Assembly: GCF_000421965.1 (NCBI RefSeq)
Contig: NZ_ATAY01000031.1
Coordinates: forward strand, 62,001-126,000
Source of the DNA: Ruminiclostridium papyrosolvens C7
GTDB lineage: Bacteria; Bacillota; Clostridia; Acetivibrionales; DSM-1351
Direction: 5' to 3'
DNA: 64,000 bases
Part shown: one piece after another, positions 15,589 through 24,103 of the stretch
Numbering within the stretch: the stretch's first letter is position 1
Layout: each line of letters opens with the position of its first letter
Notes under the pieces: generated by a model
Databases searched by the model: none
What the model was told of the DNA's origin: nothing
Seen by the model: the letters and a program-made list of their open reading frames with translations, nothing else
Made by a program: the position numbers and the translations under genes

Positions 15589-16680
15589 TTATAAATTTCC
15601 TTCTTCCTCTGCTGATATTGGCATTACTTCATCATTTGATTCTTTACGAATTGCCCTTAACTGAACCATCTTGCTATCTCCAAGTAAAGTTAATTTCCAA
15701 TATGTTGATGTATCTTTTACACTTCTTTGTTTTTTACTCTCTGTAATTAGTCCTAAAGCTCTAAATTGAATAATACAAGTATCAATTTCAGAGTTTTTAA
15801 ACTTAAAGTTAAAAAGCAGCGAATCTTTTAATTTTTCTTCTTTTAAAAATTCTTTCTTCGCAATTTCTTCAAAACAAACTTTAAAACTATGTCTAAGGTT
15901 ATCTTCTGTAGTTTCACTTATCATACTTGGTGAAATAGCAGAAAATATTTGGTTCCAACTTGGTCTAAAAGTACCATTATAATTTGTTTCAACAAAACCT
16001 ACTCTAGGCTTTCTTATTCTAGATTGAAAGCTACAGTGTAAATCTATTCTTTCATCATCTTGCATTAAAGCTTCAGAGCCTATTGGAGGTCTCATATTTG
16101 ATTCATTTATTTCTTTCTCTAATTCACTCACTCTAGACTTTAATCTTAGAAGTTCTTCCATTGATGCTTGATTCAGCAGCTTATCTGCTCTCACCCAACC
16201 AATAGTAGGATATCTTTTTACTGCCGCTGTTAATCCAATAATAACTTTAGCTTTTAACTCATCTGCATTTGACCAGTAAACACAAGTATGTTTCTTTTCT
16301 ACTTTTTCTCGGAATTCTTTTAGTTTATTCCATGCAACCTCATTTATTTCGGTCTTATCTCTCGACAATTCATCCGGATTTTTATGTAATAAAGGAATAA
16401 CTGGTTTATTCGTTTTTAATGCATACTCATACTCCTTCTCAGTGTATCCAATACCTTTTTCATCTACTGATCCATAGCGACCTGCAATAATAAGAACATA
16501 ATAATCAGATGCATCTATTACGTCCTTTATCAATTGCCATGCCGAGTCATCTGTAGCTGGAAAAAGTTCCATGCCAGCAGGCATATGATTTAATTCAAGT
16601 ACAGATTTTAAAACAGCTTGCCTTTCTTCTTGTAAATCTCTAAAAGTTGAACTAATAAAAATTTGATATCTTTTTTCCAT
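15589..16680 (-). CDS. DUF4062-domain protein, possible defence cargo
   Basis: A 363-residue protein whose N-terminal ~150 residues carry the DUF4062 pattern: YQIFISSTFRDLQEERQAV at the start, MPAGMELFPA, and YYVLIIAGRYGS with a following YTEKEYEYA. DUF4062 has a TIR-like layout and is often the N-terminal module of NTPase or signalling proteins in anti-phage and conflict contexts. After a helical linker near residues 165-200, the C-terminal half contains a possible winged-helix segment (around 260-345) but no recognised NTPase motif. A weak AAGGA precedes the ATG. It ends at its own terminator and lies near the left end of a mobile element, a common place for defence cargo. The domain call is good; the biological role is inferred. 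Confidence 0.75.
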   Translation of the reverse strand: MEKRYQIFISSTFRDLQEERQAVLKSVLELNHMPAGMELFPATDDSAWQLIKDVIDASDYYVLIIAGRYGSVDEKGIGYTEKEYEYALKTNKPVIPLLHKNPDELSRDKTEINEVAWNKLKEFREKVEKKHTCVYWSNADELKAKVIIGLTAAVKRYPTIGWVRADKLLNQASMEELLRLKSRVSELEKEINESNMRPPIGSEALMQDDERIDLHCSFQSRIRKPRVGFVETNYNGTFRPSWNQIFSAISPSMISETTEDNLRHSFKVCFEEIAKKEFLKEEKLKDSLLFNFKFKNSEIDTCIIQFRALGLITESKKQRSVKDTSTYWKLTLLGDSKMVQLRAIRKESNDEVMPISAEEEGNL

Positions 16681-17002
16681 GATATATCCATCCTTTTTTA
16701 TTTATACGTTCAAAAACTTTTATGTTGTAGTAAAACGGTCGCATTTCACATAACTATTCCTTTTACAAAATACTATGTGAAAATACCCACTGGTTTGTGT
16801 ATTAGCGAAATACTTCTCAACAAACAATACCAGTATAATACAATTATACATATCCCTGTTAAGACGGACAATAGAAGAAGCGTAAAGATAGTATTAAATC
16901 GAAAGAAATTCTTTAATATAGCCACGCCTAAAAGGCTATAACACCCCCTCTCACTGTAAATGGTTCGCTACACCATTTTCCATTCGATAATATTTCGTTA
17001 CA
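16681..17002. other. Intergenic stretch with hairpins and tandem repeats beyond the integrase
   Basis: About 320 bp without a gene. Directly past the integrase stop are two related direct repeats (TGGTGTAGCGAACCATTT and TAGTGTAACGAAATATT on the minus strand), the first also forming an AAATGG/CCATTT hairpin, then a TATAGCC/GGCTATA hairpin at about 16,917-16,940. These may be integrase terminator structures or arm-type binding sites. Confidence 0.45.
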
Positions 17003-18244
17003 CTATTTTTTCAATGATTGATTCCCATTAAAGTTGATTTTTGTTTGTTCAGCAGTTTTGATATCTACATTTCCAGTCATTAACTCGGCAATAGCAGTAT
17101 CAGCTCCACTCCACATATGAGCATAATGCTTTAAAGTTATTTCAGGACTTGAATGCCCCATACGTTGCGATAAAACAAGAACTGAAACATTAAACTCGTT
17201 GATTAGATATGAAGCATGAGAATGGCGCAATCCTTTAGCTTGAATTTTCTTTACATTTGCCAATTTTGCATATCGGCTAATGATCCGAGCTATTGTTGAT
17301 TTAATCATTGGCAACCCATCATAACTAAAAATAAAGTCATTTTCATTACCTAAGCCTATTTCTGATTGTCGTTTACGCCATTCTTTTAAAATGTTAATAG
17401 TATCATCATCCAGGGCAATTATTCTTTTCCCATCTTCAGTTTTAGTATACGAATTTCTTTTCCAGTCATTTCGCGTTTTAATAATTAGCATATGATGGAC
17501 TCGTAACCGTTTTTTACTTAGATCAACATCATTCCAGTACAAAGCGGTACCTTCATTTACTCGAATCCCAGTCATATAATATATCCATAGCATTACAAAA
17601 TTCAAATGCTCATAGAAATCGCCTATATAAATCTGATTAATTACTTTTTCAAATTCCTGTTTCGTCCAATATGGGATAACAGCCTTTCCTTTTGATATTG
17701 CTTTAACCTTTTTGGAAATATTGTATTCCAGATATTGCATTTCAACTGCCTTATCTAAACTCTTTCTAAAGACTCCAAAAATTAGGCTGGCATATGATTG
17801 AGAATATCCGGTTCCACCATTTTCTTGGCTTGATAATAACCATGTACGAAAGTTTTGTACGTTCTCAACTGAAATAGAGCGAAGGGGAATAGAGCCAAAT
17901 CTATCAAGTAAAATTTCAAATGTAAATTCACGAGAAGCAAATGTACTTCCTTCAACATCAGTCTGATAGTAAGGCATATACACGGTTCTCATAAATTGCT
18001 CATAAGTCATTTTGTAGTTTCCATAACTATTGACCTTATGATATTCTCTCTTTAATCGTGTTAACTCTTTGTTAGCTTCGAATGCAGAAGAAAAAGGCTT
18101 GCCATTAGCGTCTTTTCTTCCTTTTTTTCGTATTCGCCTTCCTGTGATTCTATCAATTCCAAATTCTGATTGATAAAAATAGTTGCCCTTATCATCAACG
18201 TATACACCAGGATATTTTGTTGTTTGTTGTGTTTTATTTTCCAT
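17003..18244 (-). CDS. int: Tyrosine-type integrase of the element
   Basis: A 413-residue site-specific recombinase of Tn916-Int-like size and layout: an N-terminal arm-binding domain (about 1-75, YPGVYVDDKGNYFYQSEFG), a SAM-like core-binding domain (80-185), and a catalytic domain (190-380). Catalytic residues visible are R228 in TGIRVNEG, K268 in TKTEDGKR, R340 in KGLRHSHASY, H363 in RMGHSSPE and Y374 in LKHYAHMW. The usual His of the HxxR box is Lys here (K337), a substitution seen in the family. It overlaps the upstream DUF3173 gene by one base (TAATG), so the two are coupled. It is the best candidate for integration into guaA, because it is the integrase nearest an element end and has a normal active site. 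Confidence 0.93.
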   Translation of the reverse strand: MENKTQQTTKYPGVYVDDKGNYFYQSEFGIDRITGRRIRKKGRKDANGKPFSSAFEANKELTRLKREYHKVNSYGNYKMTYEQFMRTVYMPYYQTDVEGSTFASREFTFEILLDRFGSIPLRSISVENVQNFRTWLLSSQENGGTGYSQSYASLIFGVFRKSLDKAVEMQYLEYNISKKVKAISKGKAVIPYWTKQEFEKVINQIYIGDFYEHLNFVMLWIYYMTGIRVNEGTALYWNDVDLSKKRLRVHHMLIIKTRNDWKRNSYTKTEDGKRIIALDDDTINILKEWRKRQSEIGLGNENDFIFSYDGLPMIKSTIARIISRYAKLANVKKIQAKGLRHSHASYLINEFNVSVLVLSQRMGHSSPEITLKHYAHMWSGADTAIAELMTGNVDIKTAEQTKINFNGNQSLKK

Positions 18245-18447
18245 TAGAAATTACCCACTTCTGATGTGAGAGAAACGCCTAAAATGGATTCGACTACATC
18301 TCTCGGAACTCTGCCAAGTCTTCTGTTGTTGTAATAAGGACAACCTTTCTGAACCATGATTGCTTTTGCTTGTCTGATTAGTGATACTGCTTGATAATTT
18401 TTATAACCCAGCTTAATTAAATCATCTTTGCAAATAGTCGTACTCAT
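18244..18447 (-). CDS. DUF3173 small DNA-binding protein, probable excision factor
   Basis: A 67-residue protein resembling the DUF3173 family that accompanies tyrosine integrases on Gram-positive elements. The sequence begins MSTTICKDDLIKLGYKNYQA and has a helix-turn-helix-like middle followed by RLGRVPRDVVESILG, typical of small excisionase-like proteins. The start was chosen at the ATG preceded by AAAGGAGGTG at ideal spacing, 33 bp inside the longest open frame. Its stop overlaps the integrase start by one base, implying joint expression and control of excision. The excisionase role is inferred from family and position. Confidence 0.8.
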   Translation of the reverse strand: MSTTICKDDLIKLGYKNYQAVSLIRQAKAIMVQKGCPYYNNRRLGRVPRDVVESILGVSLTSEVGNF

Positions 18448-18528
18448 CAAAACACCTCCTTTATTTTTACTAGTACTCATCTTTTCTCATGAACCAATTT
18501 TAGAGAATTGCTCCCCCCCTCCCCCTTT

Positions 18529-18737
18529 CCGGAAAGTCCGGCCCGGCTCCAGATTGTCGCCCATGCCTGTCGGCATGTCCGAACCGTGATGCTCCGCATC
18601 CCGGTCTTGAGGTCAGCGTCTTTGACGATGACCGATTGTGCGGAGATAAATAAATAAGCTTTTGCGCTATTTATTTATCTCCTCCTTGAGAATAGAAGTA
18701 GGATTGAAGTTACCACTTCAATCCTACCTCTATTCTC
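18529..18737. other. Cluster of six consecutive hairpins, candidate origin or structured RNA
   Basis: Six stem-loops follow one another in about 210 bp: CCGGA/TCCGG at 18529-18541; CATGCC/GGCATG at 18562-18577; a GATGC/GCATC stem extended by ACCG/CGGT at 18583-18605; GGTCAGCGTC/GACGATGACC at 18611-18633; a perfect 15-bp stem at 18642-18656/18668-18682; and a 23-bp stem with one mismatch at 18688-18710/18715-18737. The first four are GC-rich, unlike the surroundings. Dense hairpins of this sort are seen at single-strand or transfer origins and in structured RNAs. The last two could also be terminators between oppositely placed transcription units. Confidence 0.6.
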
Positions 18738-18884
18738 TTATTCCATCTGTGGTAACCAAAACAGCAAAAAAATTGATAAAATCGTTATATTTCGCTTGTA
18801 GGCCTGTACCAGATACAGGTGGTAAATCAGACCAGAGTGTATTTAACTACGGTTACCACCGAAACAAGTGTCTAAATGCCTCTA

Positions 18885-19886
18885 CTAAACGAGCGAAAAA
18901 GCCAATATGCCCTGCTGACTTATAACCAAGATCGCCGTCAGAATGAACAGCAGCGAGCAGTATATATATTCAAAAACATTACCGGATGCTGTGCCGGTGC
19001 TCATAACTGAGATACACAATCTGGCATCTAAAACCTTGCATATGATTCTGTAGAAAGAAAATTTCATGAGCCTTTTATGAACTCCAATCTTTCTGAGTAT
19101 GGTTGGGATTACCGATACAGGAACTCCGGTGTTTGTCAAAACATCTGCCAGGTAAATGTGACTAAAATAGCCTACTATAAATGCAGTACCCAATTGAGGA
19201 GCTTCAAAGATACCTGATATGTATACTGCAATGATCGAGTACAGAATAAAGCCTTCTATAGAGTGAAGAAATGTACGGTGCGGAAGTACTGCTGTTCCCA
19301 AAATCACTATGGCAAATATATAGAGCATTACGTGATTGCCGTTCTGAAGATTATATATTACCAATGCAATTCCGAATGTAGCATATATTATAAGAACTAT
19401 AAACCTTTTTAATACTGACAATATAACATTGATAGTAGTTGAACATGTATTATAAATTATTGCAATCACAGGAATCCTATTAATAAATCTTTCACTAGCT
19501 ATTCCTGCAAAAATGCAGGTAAATGCTATGAGGTAAGAAATAAAGTAAACTTGATCCATTGCTCCAAACTTCTGTATAATCCACGGTATATTATGCAAAA
19601 TCAGATAACCTGACGAGAAACCAATGATAAATCTCAGTAATCTGTTCAGTATTCTTTCAAGGGAAGAAGTTATTTTTGTTACTCCAAAAGTTACAGGATT
19701 AGATTGGTTGATCATACTTCTTTCGGTATCAGAATCAACTATTAGAGCTCCCAGAGCAGCAGCTCCGATAGCGGCCAGCGAAATTTTACTGTTTCCCTTG
19801 ATTATCGGCATGGAGGCCATAAACGGAAGGATGGAGAAAACCAGATAATACATAATACCAAGTCGGTAGTGGGTTTTTCCAGTCAT
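18885..19886 (-). CDS. YdjM-like membrane-bound metal-dependent hydrolase
   Basis: A 333-residue polytopic membrane protein resembling the YdjM family (LexA-regulated, membrane-bound predicted metal-dependent hydrolase). Features are the N-terminal GKTHYRLG with a His, the acidic motif IVDSDTERS around residue 50, several hydrophobic helices, and PHRTFLHSIEGF near residue 200, the second conserved His region. A further ADVLTNTGVPV motif follows near residue 250. The catalytic activity of the family is not established. It lies downstream of parB on the same strand and is commonly carried by plasmids and conjugative elements. The start ATG is at the end of the longest open frame. Family assignment is good; function is unknown. 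Confidence 0.75.
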   Translation of the reverse strand: MTGKTHYRLGIMYYLVFSILPFMASMPIIKGNSKISLAAIGAAALGALIVDSDTERSMINQSNPVTFGVTKITSSLERILNRLLRFIIGFSSGYLILHNIPWIIQKFGAMDQVYFISYLIAFTCIFAGIASERFINRIPVIAIIYNTCSTTINVILSVLKRFIVLIIYATFGIALVIYNLQNGNHVMLYIFAIVILGTAVLPHRTFLHSIEGFILYSIIAVYISGIFEAPQLGTAFIVGYFSHIYLADVLTNTGVPVSVIPTILRKIGVHKRLMKFSFYRIICKVLDARLCISVMSTGTASGNVFEYIYCSLLFILTAILVISQQGILAFSLV

Positions 19887-19916
19887 TGTGTATCTTCCTC
19901 TCAGGTTGTATTTTAT

Positions 19917-20789
19917 TTATTTGCCAAAATACTGCTTCAGGGCCTTTTCTATAACATCCAGAACTTGTTTTTCATTTGCATCCTTCTCAAAATACTTTGA
20001 AAAATTATTTGCCGGTAGTTTAAAATATGTAGTCTTGCTAGTTGGAGCTGAAATAAGTATGTTTTTTATCTGGATAAGATCAAGCTTTTTATTTTTGCTA
20101 TAATACTTCATTTCCGCTGCCTGTGACATCTTGATATTTATGTCGTTGTCATTTAGAAATGTAGCAAGCAGCTCTTGTTCTGCCTTATTCAAGTAGCTGA
20201 TCTCAACAGCAATATTAAATGCTATTTTGTTTTCATCTACCATATTTAATAAAGTCTCTATAAGGTATGTCATCCTCAGGTATCTCTGTACCTGTGAACC
20301 TGAATCACCATATTCCTGGCCAACAATATCCCTGCTCTTCAAGCCTATCGAATCATCATGCTTACCCTTACGCTGCATGGCCTCCAGCTTCATTTTATAT
20401 CCATAGGCTTTTTCACTAATCAACAGGTCATCCCTTTGCTGAAAATTGCTGTCTACGACAATTATAGAAGCAGTGTCGTAATCGATATCCCTCACAATAC
20501 ATGGCACCTTATTCAATCCGGCTTCAATTGCTCCATTCCTTCTATTATGTCCTGATAGCGTCTGCAGCCCCTCTTTTCTGATAATCAGGGGGCTAATAAT
20601 GCCAAGTAGCCTAATACTTTCAACCAGTTTTTTAAATTTGTCCCCCCTGTGGGGCTTGAAAGGATGTTCGGGAAAGTCATTTAAAGTAGTAGGTTCCAGG
20701 AACTGGATTTCAGACTCAGGATTTACACCAAGTAAATCATTTAATCCTTTGTTTGCATTTACCTTTGAAGCTAAATCAAACCTAGACAT
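19917..20789 (-). CDS. parB: ParB-like partition protein
   Basis: A 290-residue ParB/Spo0J-type protein. The N-terminal catalytic-type ParB domain shows IRLLGIISPLIIRKEG and LSGHNRRNGAIEAGL, the latter matching the conserved GHRR region, followed by QQRDDLLISEKAYGYKMKLE. A central helix-turn-helix region (SRDIVGQEYGDSGSQVQRYLR) would bind a parS-like site, which I could not identify. It overlaps the parA gene by 8 bp. With ParA it would segregate or stabilise the excised circular form of the element. The N-terminus carries the SRFDLASK start typical of plasmid forms. Confidence 0.88.
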   Translation of the reverse strand: MSRFDLASKVNANKGLNDLLGVNPESEIQFLEPTTLNDFPEHPFKPHRGDKFKKLVESIRLLGIISPLIIRKEGLQTLSGHNRRNGAIEAGLNKVPCIVRDIDYDTASIIVVDSNFQQRDDLLISEKAYGYKMKLEAMQRKGKHDDSIGLKSRDIVGQEYGDSGSQVQRYLRMTYLIETLLNMVDENKIAFNIAVEISYLNKAEQELLATFLNDNDINIKMSQAAEMKYYSKNKKLDLIQIKNILISAPTSKTTYFKLPANNFSKYFEKDANEKQVLDVIEKALKQYFGK

Positions 20790-21573
20790 TCAAAATCTCC
20801 TCCGTTAACCCTCTGTATGCATGGGCCACTATATTATTGGGAGAATACTGAAGGACACTCATTCCTTCAATCGGTGCTTCTGCAACCTTGACCGACTTGG
20901 GTATTAGTGTTTGAAAAATTCTGATATTACAACCATAGTTCTTCTCAAGTATCTCCTTTATCTGACGGGATAAAATTGTCTGCCTGTTAAACATAGTAAT
21001 AAGAATTCCTTCAATTTCAAGGGCTTTGTTAATCTGCCTCTTGATTCTGGCAATAGTTTGGACAAGTAATTCTAAACCCTTCAAACTCAAGAATTCTGCC
21101 TGAACAGGTATTATTACACTATCAGCAGCAGTCAAGCTGTTAACTGTCAGCATTCCAAGGCTTGGACAACAATCAACCAGGATATAGTCATATAAATCCC
21201 TGATACTTTCCAAGATCTCCTTGAGAACATATTCGCGGGACATAGTATTTACCAGTGCAAGTTCAACTCCGGACAAAGACATGTCTGCAGGTATTATATC
21301 TGCCTGCTCAGTCTTAATTATAAATTCCTGATTGTCCGGGATCCTGTCATTATTCATTTTTTCCAGCATTACCTCCGAAAGGGTAATCAAGCCGGCTTGC
21401 CGATCATTAATCTCCGTATCTATTCCGGAGCTCATAGTCAGATTGCCCTGAGGATCCATGTCTACCTTCAGAACCTTTTTACCCTTCTGAACCAATCCGT
21501 CTGCCAGATTGGATGCTGTTGTGGTCTTTCCCACCCCGCCCTTTTGGTTTGCAATCGCAATTATTTTACCCAT
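20782..21573 (-). CDS. parA: ParA-type partition ATPase
   Basis: A 263-residue MinD/ParA family ATPase. The deviant Walker A motif KGGVGKTTTASNLADGL is near residue 10, the A' motif VDMDPQGNLTMS is near residue 40, and the Walker B segment YILVDCCPSLGMLTVN is near residue 120. The second ATG was chosen as start because GAGG lies 8 bp before it. It overlaps parB by 8 bp in a classical parA-parB pair. Beside an initiator-like protein elsewhere on the element, it suggests plasmid-like maintenance after excision. The family call is very secure. Confidence 0.93.
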   Translation of the reverse strand: MGKIIAIANQKGGVGKTTTASNLADGLVQKGKKVLKVDMDPQGNLTMSSGIDTEINDRQAGLITLSEVMLEKMNNDRIPDNQEFIIKTEQADIIPADMSLSGVELALVNTMSREYVLKEILESIRDLYDYILVDCCPSLGMLTVNSLTAADSVIIPVQAEFLSLKGLELLVQTIARIKRQINKALEIEGILITMFNRQTILSRQIKEILEKNYGCNIRIFQTLIPKSVKVAEAPIEGMSVLQYSPNNIVAHAYRGLTEEILNV

Positions 21574-21590
21574 TTTCATAACCTCACTTT

Positions 21591-21959
21591 TTAAAGAATC
21601 CTTTGCTGTGTCCTACCTCTCAGCTTTTTTGTTACAATCAAGCAAAGAGTGCCTAGTAACGGAGCTAAATACACATACATATTTGTATTTTTATAATATG
21701 CAGGATACTCAAAATACCCTAAATATACTATTGCTAAAATAAAATCATAGGGAATGTGTTTTAATGCATTTAGTGAATCCGAAAGGCTATCTGTCATTAA
21801 ACTTAAGATAACAAATCCAATAATCTCAGTTATACTAAATAGAACTAGAAACATTTTGATTGTGTGTGATATACCCAAATCATTTATGAGTCTTATGTAC
21901 CCCCTGACTGAATACCAGCCCAGGAACACCAACTGATAATAAAAGCTGAAATTATTCAT
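21591..21959 (-). CDS. Small membrane protein of unknown function
   Basis: A 122-residue protein with about three hydrophobic segments (FYYQLVFLGWYSV; KMFLVLFSITEIIGFVIL; YVYLAPLLGTLCLIV) and a basic C-terminus (KKLRGRTQQRI). I recognise no family. Its start overlaps the preceding gene's stop by 8 bp and it ends 17 bp before parA, so it belongs to the par operon. It could be an accessory of the element's maintenance region or simply a conserved membrane passenger. Confidence 0.6.
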   Translation of the reverse strand: MNNFSFYYQLVFLGWYSVRGYIRLINDLGISHTIKMFLVLFSITEIIGFVILSLMTDSLSDSLNALKHIPYDFILAIVYLGYFEYPAYYKNTNMYVYLAPLLGTLCLIVTKKLRGRTQQRIL

Positions 21960-22398
21960 CCCTGCGAACCCTTGCCTTCATGCCACTGTATAAAAAAGGA
22001 TGCCCCAGTTCATTGCAATAAAAGTAGTAGCCGGTAACGCCACTCCTTGTGGTATGCTCCACTCTTCCTGCATACCATTCCCGGCTTTCATTGTCGAAAA
22101 CCTCTAAATAGTCCCCACAACTAAACGAATAACCAATGCCTTTTCCGTTATCATTCCTTATTAATTCGAATTTATCCAGATGAGAATGTTCAAGCAGTTC
22201 ACCCTCAATAGTTTGCATGGAATATCTTTTCAGCTTATATACAGCTGTGCCCATATTTTCTATAACGTTTTCAAGTATTCGATATGCCTGTTTGTTCTCA
22301 AATCCTTTATTGTCGTTTTGTCCTTCTTCCCAGAAGCTTTCAATTTCGGACTTTGCACTTTTCAATCGTTCCAATGCCTTCAGATAATTACTATTCAT
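21952..22398 (-). CDS. DUF5348-like element protein
   Basis: A 148-residue soluble protein. The first half is helical and charged (YLKALERLKSAKSEIESFWEEG). The second half is a small beta-rich domain with YSFSCGDYLEVFDNESREWY, then GRVEH and YYFYCNELGHPFLYSGMKAR ending in RVRRDE, which recalls the DUF5348 proteins of Firmicute mobile elements. The start was moved 135 bp inside the long open frame, to an ATG preceded by AGGAAGG at good spacing. It is the first gene of the run leading into parA and parB. Function is unknown, and the family name is from memory and tentative. Confidence 0.6.
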   Translation of the reverse strand: MNSNYLKALERLKSAKSEIESFWEEGQNDNKGFENKQAYRILENVIENMGTAVYKLKRYSMQTIEGELLEHSHLDKFELIRNDNGKGIGYSFSCGDYLEVFDNESREWYAGRVEHTTRSGVTGYYFYCNELGHPFLYSGMKARVRRDE

Positions 22399-22939
22399 AT
22401 TCAATCCTTCCTTTCTAATAATAATCTTTTGTGCAGCACATCCATGCACTGGAATTCCAAAACAAACAATTCCAGTACATGATCTATTGCAAAAAATAAT
22501 TAGTTTTATCTCAATAAAACCTTGCCGGTTCAAACTTTAATTTTCAAGTTCCTCGCAGGGGTTTAACCTCTTGGCTCCCTCCGGTATTTTCAGCAGGAAT
22601 CCATGCCCGGTATATTACCGGATTAATTTAGTGTGCATCGCTGATAAGGTAAATAAAAGAACATCTATGCAATACTCTCTACACTAAAACACAGATTTAA
22701 CGGCTGTAGAACCAGCTCCATACGCTACCGAATATTTCCAATTGTATTGACTGACACTTTCAGCACCTATACAATATATTTGATAGCATATTTATGTTGT
22801 CAAGGATCATAGGGTGGGCGGCAGCACAACGTGTGTGAACAGTGTGTTGGTTGTCGCCTTCTTCGTTTTCATAAACTGCTATTGCAATTTGGAGGAAAAC
22901 GCCCTATAATGAAAATATAGTGGTTGCTTTGAACGGCAC
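22399..22939. other. Non-coding region with palindromes upstream of the par operon
   Basis: About 540 bp without a convincing gene. It holds a perfect CCGGTA/TACCGG palindrome at 22607-22621 inside a GC-rich patch, and a GC-rich imperfect inverted repeat around 22816-22858 (GGCGGC.ACAAC against GTTG.GTCGCC) embedding GTGTGTGAACAGTGTG. Between the par operon and the regulators, it could contain parS-like sites, a promoter or a replication or transfer origin. None can be named. Confidence 0.4.
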
Positions 22940-23149
22940 CTAAACAACTTTATAGTTTTTTGTAGAAACTATCGGATACTCAGTGGTTGCGACACTGGGT
23001 ATTTTTCGTTGTATGGGTCTTATAACAATTCTTCTATCAGTAACCTTTTTAAACTTGATGCTGGATACCAGCAAACCTCCAATGAAGAAGCCACCTATAA
23101 AACCAAGAATGAAAACCTGAATGACGTGTGCGGTAGTATAAAGCTGCAT
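22940..23149 (-). CDS. Small single-pass membrane protein
   Basis: A 69-residue protein with one N-terminal membrane helix (HVIQVFILGFIGGFFIGGLL), then a basic cytoplasmic-type tail rich in Lys and Arg (KFKKVTDRRIVIRPIQRK). The start was chosen at the ATG behind GGGAGGTGGGG rather than the upstream GTG. It lies 35 bp after the XRE regulator gene on the same strand and is probably co-transcribed with it. No family is recognised. Confidence 0.55.
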   Translation of the reverse strand: MQLYTTAHVIQVFILGFIGGFFIGGLLVSSIKFKKVTDRRIVIRPIQRKIPSVATTEYPIVSTKNYKVV

Positions 23150-23184
23150 AGCCCCACCTCCCTTCACTTTTAGTCAAAATACTT

Positions 23185-23451
23185 TTACTTACTTTTGTCG
23201 GTCTCCTGTATACTATCCAATTCTTTACCTTCTTTTTGATCAGTAAGAGAATAGAACTTTGTCCAATCGTAGCCGTACTTTTTGAAATTTAATGATTTAG
23301 CAATTAATTTTGCGGTATGTGGTTTAGGTGTTCTATTTCCATTTTCAATATTAGTATAGTGAGAGCCTGATATACCTAGTTGATTAGCTAGTTTTTCACA
23401 CGAATCATATCCGCTTTGCTTTCTTATCTCTCTTAGCCAGTTTCTAGTCAT
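23185..23451 (-). CDS. XRE-family helix-turn-helix regulator (leftward)
   Basis: An 88-residue DNA-binding protein consisting of a Cro/CI-type helix-turn-helix: WLREIRKQSGYDSCEKLANQ, then LGISGSHYTNIENGNRTPKP as the recognition segment, and a short polar tail. It is divergent from the XRE gene at 23622, with 170 bp of palindrome-rich DNA between them. This is the classical layout of a lysogeny-type switch, as in phages and ICEs, and the pair probably decides when the element's genes are switched on. An AAGGAG lies 11 bp before the ATG. The family is certain; which target promoters it controls is inferred. Confidence 0.85.
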   Translation of the reverse strand: MTRNWLREIRKQSGYDSCEKLANQLGISGSHYTNIENGNRTPKPHTAKLIAKSLNFKKYGYDWTKFYSLTDQKEGKELDSIQETDKSK

Positions 23452-23469
23452 TAACTGTTGCTCTCCTTG

Positions 23470-23590
23470 TAATTCATTTTGAATTATTTATTTATATTGT
23501 AATTCTTTTCGAATTATTAGTCAACTATTATTTTCCATATAATTCATATGAGTTTCTTTTTGAATGATTTTTAATATTCAAAAAGAATGA
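23470..23590. promoter_or_regulatory. Palindromic operators between divergent XRE genes
   Basis: Two 17-bp palindromes of the form TAATTC-N5-GAATTA lie at 23470-23486 and 23500-23516, their starts 30 bp apart. Looser copies follow: TTTC-N5-GAAT at about 23553-23565 and ATTC-N5-GAAT at about 23576-23588. Repeated sites on one helical face between two XRE genes are what repressor operators look like. They probably govern both divergent promoters. Confidence 0.75.
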
Positions 23591-23621
23591 ATGTTAAAAT
23601 AATACATGTGGAGGATTATCT

Positions 23622-24026
23622 ATGAAATTTAATGAGATATTAAAAAACCTAAGATATGATATTGACTTAAATCAAAAGGAATTGGCAAATAAATTAAATA
23701 TTAATCCTGCAACATATAGGAATTACGAAAATGGAAATCGTGAACCTGATTTTGAAACTCTAATTTCTATTTCAAAGTTTTTTAATGTTTCAACTGATTT
23801 TCTTTTAGGGCAATCCGATATTAGAAACTATGAAAGCTTTAGTCAAAAAAAACTTGAAGAACCTGAAATTCCAGATGATGAAAAACAACTGCTTAATTCA
23901 TATAGAAAATTAAGCTCAGAGTTAAAAGCAGAAATCAGAGGGGAAATTAAGGGAATTTTGAGAACCAGCCAAGAACAATCAGCTTCTTTGGAAAGTGAAA
24001 GTAGCATCAACAAAAAAATAATTTAG
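23622..24026 (+). CDS. XRE-family helix-turn-helix regulator (rightward)
   Basis: A 134-residue regulator. The N-terminal helix-turn-helix (about 5-60) reads ILKNLRYDIDLNQKELANKL, then INPATYRNYENGNREPDFET, followed by STDFLLGQSD, which is typical of phage/ICE immunity repressors. The C-terminal half is a charged helical region (KQLLNSYRKLSSELKAEIRG) for dimerisation. There is no metallopeptidase or LexA-like cleavage domain. The ATG has a good GGAGG. It is divergent from the smaller XRE gene over shared operators. An opposing pair of this type usually forms the control switch of the element; here the assignment as repressor is inference. Confidence 0.85.
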   Translation: MKFNEILKNLRYDIDLNQKELANKLNINPATYRNYENGNREPDFETLISISKFFNVSTDFLLGQSDIRNYESFSQKKLEEPEIPDDEKQLLNSYRKLSSELKAEIRGEIKGILRTSQEQSASLESESSINKKII

Positions 24027-24050
24027 TTTATATTAATATGTATAGGAAAT

Positions 24051-24077
24051 AACGTGTGTTCAACTTGGACACACGTT
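24051..24077 (+). terminator. Hairpin after the XRE repressor gene
   Basis: The perfect 9-bp arms AACGTGTGT and ACACACGTT are followed by TTAAAAA. The hairpin is 24 bp past the XRE stop, and just upstream of the ribosome site of the next gene, whose long open frame would otherwise start inside it. A closely related hairpin lies beyond the next gene. Confidence 0.5.
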
Positions 24078-24103
24078 TAAAAATACACTTAGGAGGAAAA
24101 TTT

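Noticed and set aside
18662-18925. Plus-strand frame of 87 codons over the hairpin cluster
   Set aside because: It lies on the stems themselves, overlaps the end of the YdjM-like gene, and looks like a by-product of the repeats.
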